Source of the DNA: Sulfurimicrobium sp964552675
GTDB lineage: Bacteria > Pseudomonadota > Gammaproteobacteria > Burkholderiales > Sulfuricellaceae
NCBI GenBank assembly: GCA_964552675.1
Contig: CAZKHJ010000047.1
Span: 1-6,766, forward strand
DNA: 6,766 nt
Direction of reading: 5' to 3'
Shown: one piece after another, positions 5,530 to 6,766 of the stretch
How positions within the stretch are numbered: position 1 is the stretch's first letter
How the letters are laid out: every line of letters begins with the position of its first letter
Position numbers and translations under genes: made by a program
Notes under the pieces: generated by a model
What the model was told of the DNA's origin: nothing
The model's input: the letters and a program-made list of their open reading frames with translations, nothing else
Databases searched by the model: none

Positions 5530-5598
5530 CCGGAGGGAGGCGGTCAGGTTTGTGCTTGCGTCAATTGATGATCGGTGCTGAAATGCCGCTTGAATTAT

Positions 5599-5614
5599 GC
5601 CCCGGCAATGGGGC
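5599..5614 (+). other. Small hairpin in the PilZ gene leader region
   Basis: gcccc (5599-5603) pairs perfectly with ggggc (5610-5614) around a 6-nt loop, 43 bp before the PilZ start. It is short and has no T-run. The rest of 5530-5656 shows no clear second promoter or recognised riboswitch. Confidence 0.3.
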
Positions 5615-5656
5615 GTGAAAATCGGGACACAACGATCAGGATTGCGGAATTTATTC

Positions 5657-6571
5657 ATGTCTTTAGCAGATAGCCTTGTTGCGCTCAGGATGGATGATAT
5701 CCCGGTGGGCAAGCCATTGCCCTGGCCGATCTATGGCCCCAACCAGAAGCTGTTGCTACGTAGCGGGCATGTCATCGAAACGCAGCGCCAGCTTGAAATG
5801 TTGTTCAGGAACAGGCTGTACCGCCTTGCTTCACTGGGTACTACCGGTAGCGGGGGGGCGAAAAATGCCGCACCGGTGGAGAGCAAAGCCGCAGAGGAAA
5901 GTGAAACGAGGAATTATGTTTTCGAGGATCTGAAGCCCAAGGTCGGTGATGCGATACAGCTCCAGGTTCAGGATGAGCGCTATCCCGTTAAACTCATGGG
6001 GTATGCAAAAGGCACCACCATCATGGTTTCTTCACCGGTTGTCGATGGCGGGGTGATTCTTCTGCGCGAAGGGCAGCCGGTAGTGGTGCGCTCGTTTTCC
6101 GGCAAGGATGCCTATGCGTTTTCGTCCAGCATCCTGCGTGTGTGCAGCGCGCCTCTTCCCTATATTCATCTGGCTTATCCCAGGACCGTACAGAGCGTCG
6201 CGGTCAGGAAAACCGCGCGTGCGGATGTCGATCTCATCGGCGCCGTGAATAATGTCAGCAAACCGGATGCCGGGGCAAGCAAGGCTGTGCGGATATGTGA
6301 TTTGAGCGTCTGCGGTGCTTCCTTCACGGTGGGTGACCTGGTTGGTGAAAAGGGTGATAGCCTGAATCTGGCGTTTCGCATCAAACTCGATGAAATTGAA
6401 GCCAACCTGTCCATCAAGGTGTGCTGCACGGTCTGCTCCGTAAGCAGCGAATCCGATATTGGCGACTCCGAGGGCCGGTTTCGCTATGGCGTGCGTTTTA
6501 CCGACGTGCCGACCGATGTTTCCCTGCTCTTGCAGAATCTGATTTACCAGAAGCTTCTGGATCATGCATAG
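5657..6571 (+). CDS. PilZ-domain c-di-GMP receptor with YcgR-like N-terminal domain
   Basis: A 304-residue cytoplasmic protein predicted to bind the second messenger cyclic di-GMP. The C-terminal PilZ domain (about 170-300) carries both ligand motifs intact: RKTAR (R184 and R188, the RxxxR motif) and DLSVCG (215-220, the D/NxSxxG motif). The YGVRF strand at 277-281 is typical of the family. Residues 90-165 (LKPKVGDAIQLQVQ, then YPVKLMGYAKGTTIMVSSP and LREGQPVVVRSFSGKDAYAF) look like the PilZN/YcgR-type beta-barrel, which often mediates partner contact such as with the flagellar motor. The first 60 residues (IPVGKPLPWPIYGPNQKLLL, then GHVIETQRQLEMLF) are an extra module seen in some proteobacterial c-di-GMP proteins. 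The ATG at 5657 is preferred over the upstream in-frame ATG at 5597, though the ribosome site is weak. Likely output is motility or surface attachment; the target cannot be read from the sequence. Confidence 0.88.
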   Translation: MSLADSLVALRMDDIPVGKPLPWPIYGPNQKLLLRSGHVIETQRQLEMLFRNRLYRLASLGTTGSGGAKNAAPVESKAAEESETRNYVFEDLKPKVGDAIQLQVQDERYPVKLMGYAKGTTIMVSSPVVDGGVILLREGQPVVVRSFSGKDAYAFSSSILRVCSAPLPYIHLAYPRTVQSVAVRKTARADVDLIGAVNNVSKPDAGASKAVRICDLSVCGASFTVGDLVGEKGDSLNLAFRIKLDEIEANLSIKVCCTVCSVSSESDIGDSEGRFRYGVRFTDVPTDVSLLLQNLIYQKLLDHA

Positions 6572-6612
6572 TTGCACCTGAAATCGGGTGTGTTGTCCTA
6601 AAAATTGACAAA

Positions 6613-6618
6613 AGGGGA
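6613..6618 (+). promoter_or_regulatory. Ribosome binding site of the DHH phosphoesterase gene
   Basis: AGGGGA lies 5 nt before the ATG at 6624. It is one of the clearer Shine-Dalgarno sequences in the window and supports that start. Confidence 0.6.
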
Positions 6619-6623
6619 TTACG

Positions 6624-6766
6624 ATGTCGGCTGAAAACAGAAAATACCGCCTGGTGACGCGCAGTGACTTTGACGGTCTGGTCTGCGCGGTGTTGCTGAA
6701 GCACCTGGACATGATCGACGACATCAAGTTCGTCCACCCCAAGGACATGCAGGACGGCAAGATCGA
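6624..6766 (+). CDS. DHH-family phosphoesterase (exopolyphosphatase-type), N-terminal 47 residues
   Basis: Only the first 47 codons are in the window; the frame is open to the last base. The product begins MSAENRKYRLVTRSDFDGLV and continues CAVLLKHLDMIDDIKFVHPK. The VTRSDFDGLVCA segment (residues 11-22) matches the first metal-binding aspartate motif of the DHH superfamily. The following FVHPKDMQDGKI is the wording I remember from proteobacterial proteins annotated exopolyphosphatase or DHH phosphoesterase. Members use Mn or Mg to cleave phosphoester or phosphoanhydride bonds. The DHH motif itself and the substrate-defining C-terminal part lie outside the window, so the substrate is not decided. 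It starts 52 bp after the PilZ gene, on the same strand, and may be read through from it. Confidence 0.8.
   Translation, partial: MSAENRKYRLVTRSDFDGLVCAVLLKHLDMIDDIKFVHPKDMQDGKI

Noticed and set aside
4175..5581. 468-codon plus-strand ORF opposite pgm
   Set aside because: It is an antisense shadow of a gene with all phosphoglucomutase signatures; the product resembles no protein family and is His/Gly/Ala-rich.
5530..5656. Possible c-di-GMP riboswitch or flagellar sigma28 promoter before the PilZ gene
   Set aside because: No GEMM-like conserved core and no TAAA-N15-GCCGATAA match; only a 5-bp hairpin is visible.
6605..6610. Perfect TTGACA before the DHH phosphoesterase gene
   Set aside because: A -10 at 17 bp would fall inside the coding region (about 6628-6633) and no such hexamer is there.

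Overview
The window looks like a chromosomal segment of a Betaproteobacterium, possibly of the Nitrosomonadales/Sulfuricellaceae type. The evidence is the wording of NrdA and NrdB, the mix of small conserved hypothetical families (DUF2189, DUF6164, YbcJ-like S4), a moderately GC-rich composition and tightly packed genes. This placement rests on remembered family sequences, not on a search. There is no rRNA, tRNA, CRISPR array, transposase or integrase.

Layout. (1) 1-1635: the 3' end of nrdA (class I ribonucleotide reductase large subunit) followed by complete nrdB (radical-bearing small subunit), an nrdAB operon. (2) 1636-1936: a 300-bp gap without a normal gene. It holds a second, diverged copy of the last 20 codons and stop of nrdB, two back-to-back perfect hairpins between the copies, and a further hairpin downstream. 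(3) 1937-2887: a 61-codon unrecognised gene and a DUF2189 polytopic membrane protein, probably one transcript. (4) 2884-3081, minus: a 65-aa two-helix membrane protein, convergent with the DUF2189 gene and sharing a CTAG stop-codon palindrome with it. (5) 3082-3202: an AT-rich divergent promoter region. (6) 3203-3812: a two-gene unit of a YbcJ-type S4 RNA-binding protein and a DUF6164 protein with one C-terminal membrane helix. (7) 3836-5473, minus: a complete eukaryote-type alpha-D-phosphoglucomutase. (8) 5474-5656: a divergent intergenic region with a pgm -10 box. (9) 5657-6571: a c-di-GMP-binding PilZ protein. (10) 6624-6766: the start of a DHH-family phosphoesterase, often annotated exopolyphosphatase, cut by the window end.

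How the genes work together: NrdA and NrdB make deoxyribonucleotides. Pgm links glucose-6-P and glucose-1-P and so feeds glycogen and surface-polysaccharide synthesis. PilZ is a second-messenger receptor for surface or motility behaviour. The remaining genes look like ordinary housekeeping neighbours, not one system.

The most unusual signal is the duplicated nrdB tail. The two copies lie exactly 153 bp apart, in the same frame. They are identical for the first 28 bp and then differ at 8 positions, all third codon positions and all synonymous. Both versions were therefore once under selection as real nrdB 3' ends. This fits an integration-type event, or a lost second nrdB, better than a recent slippage duplication.
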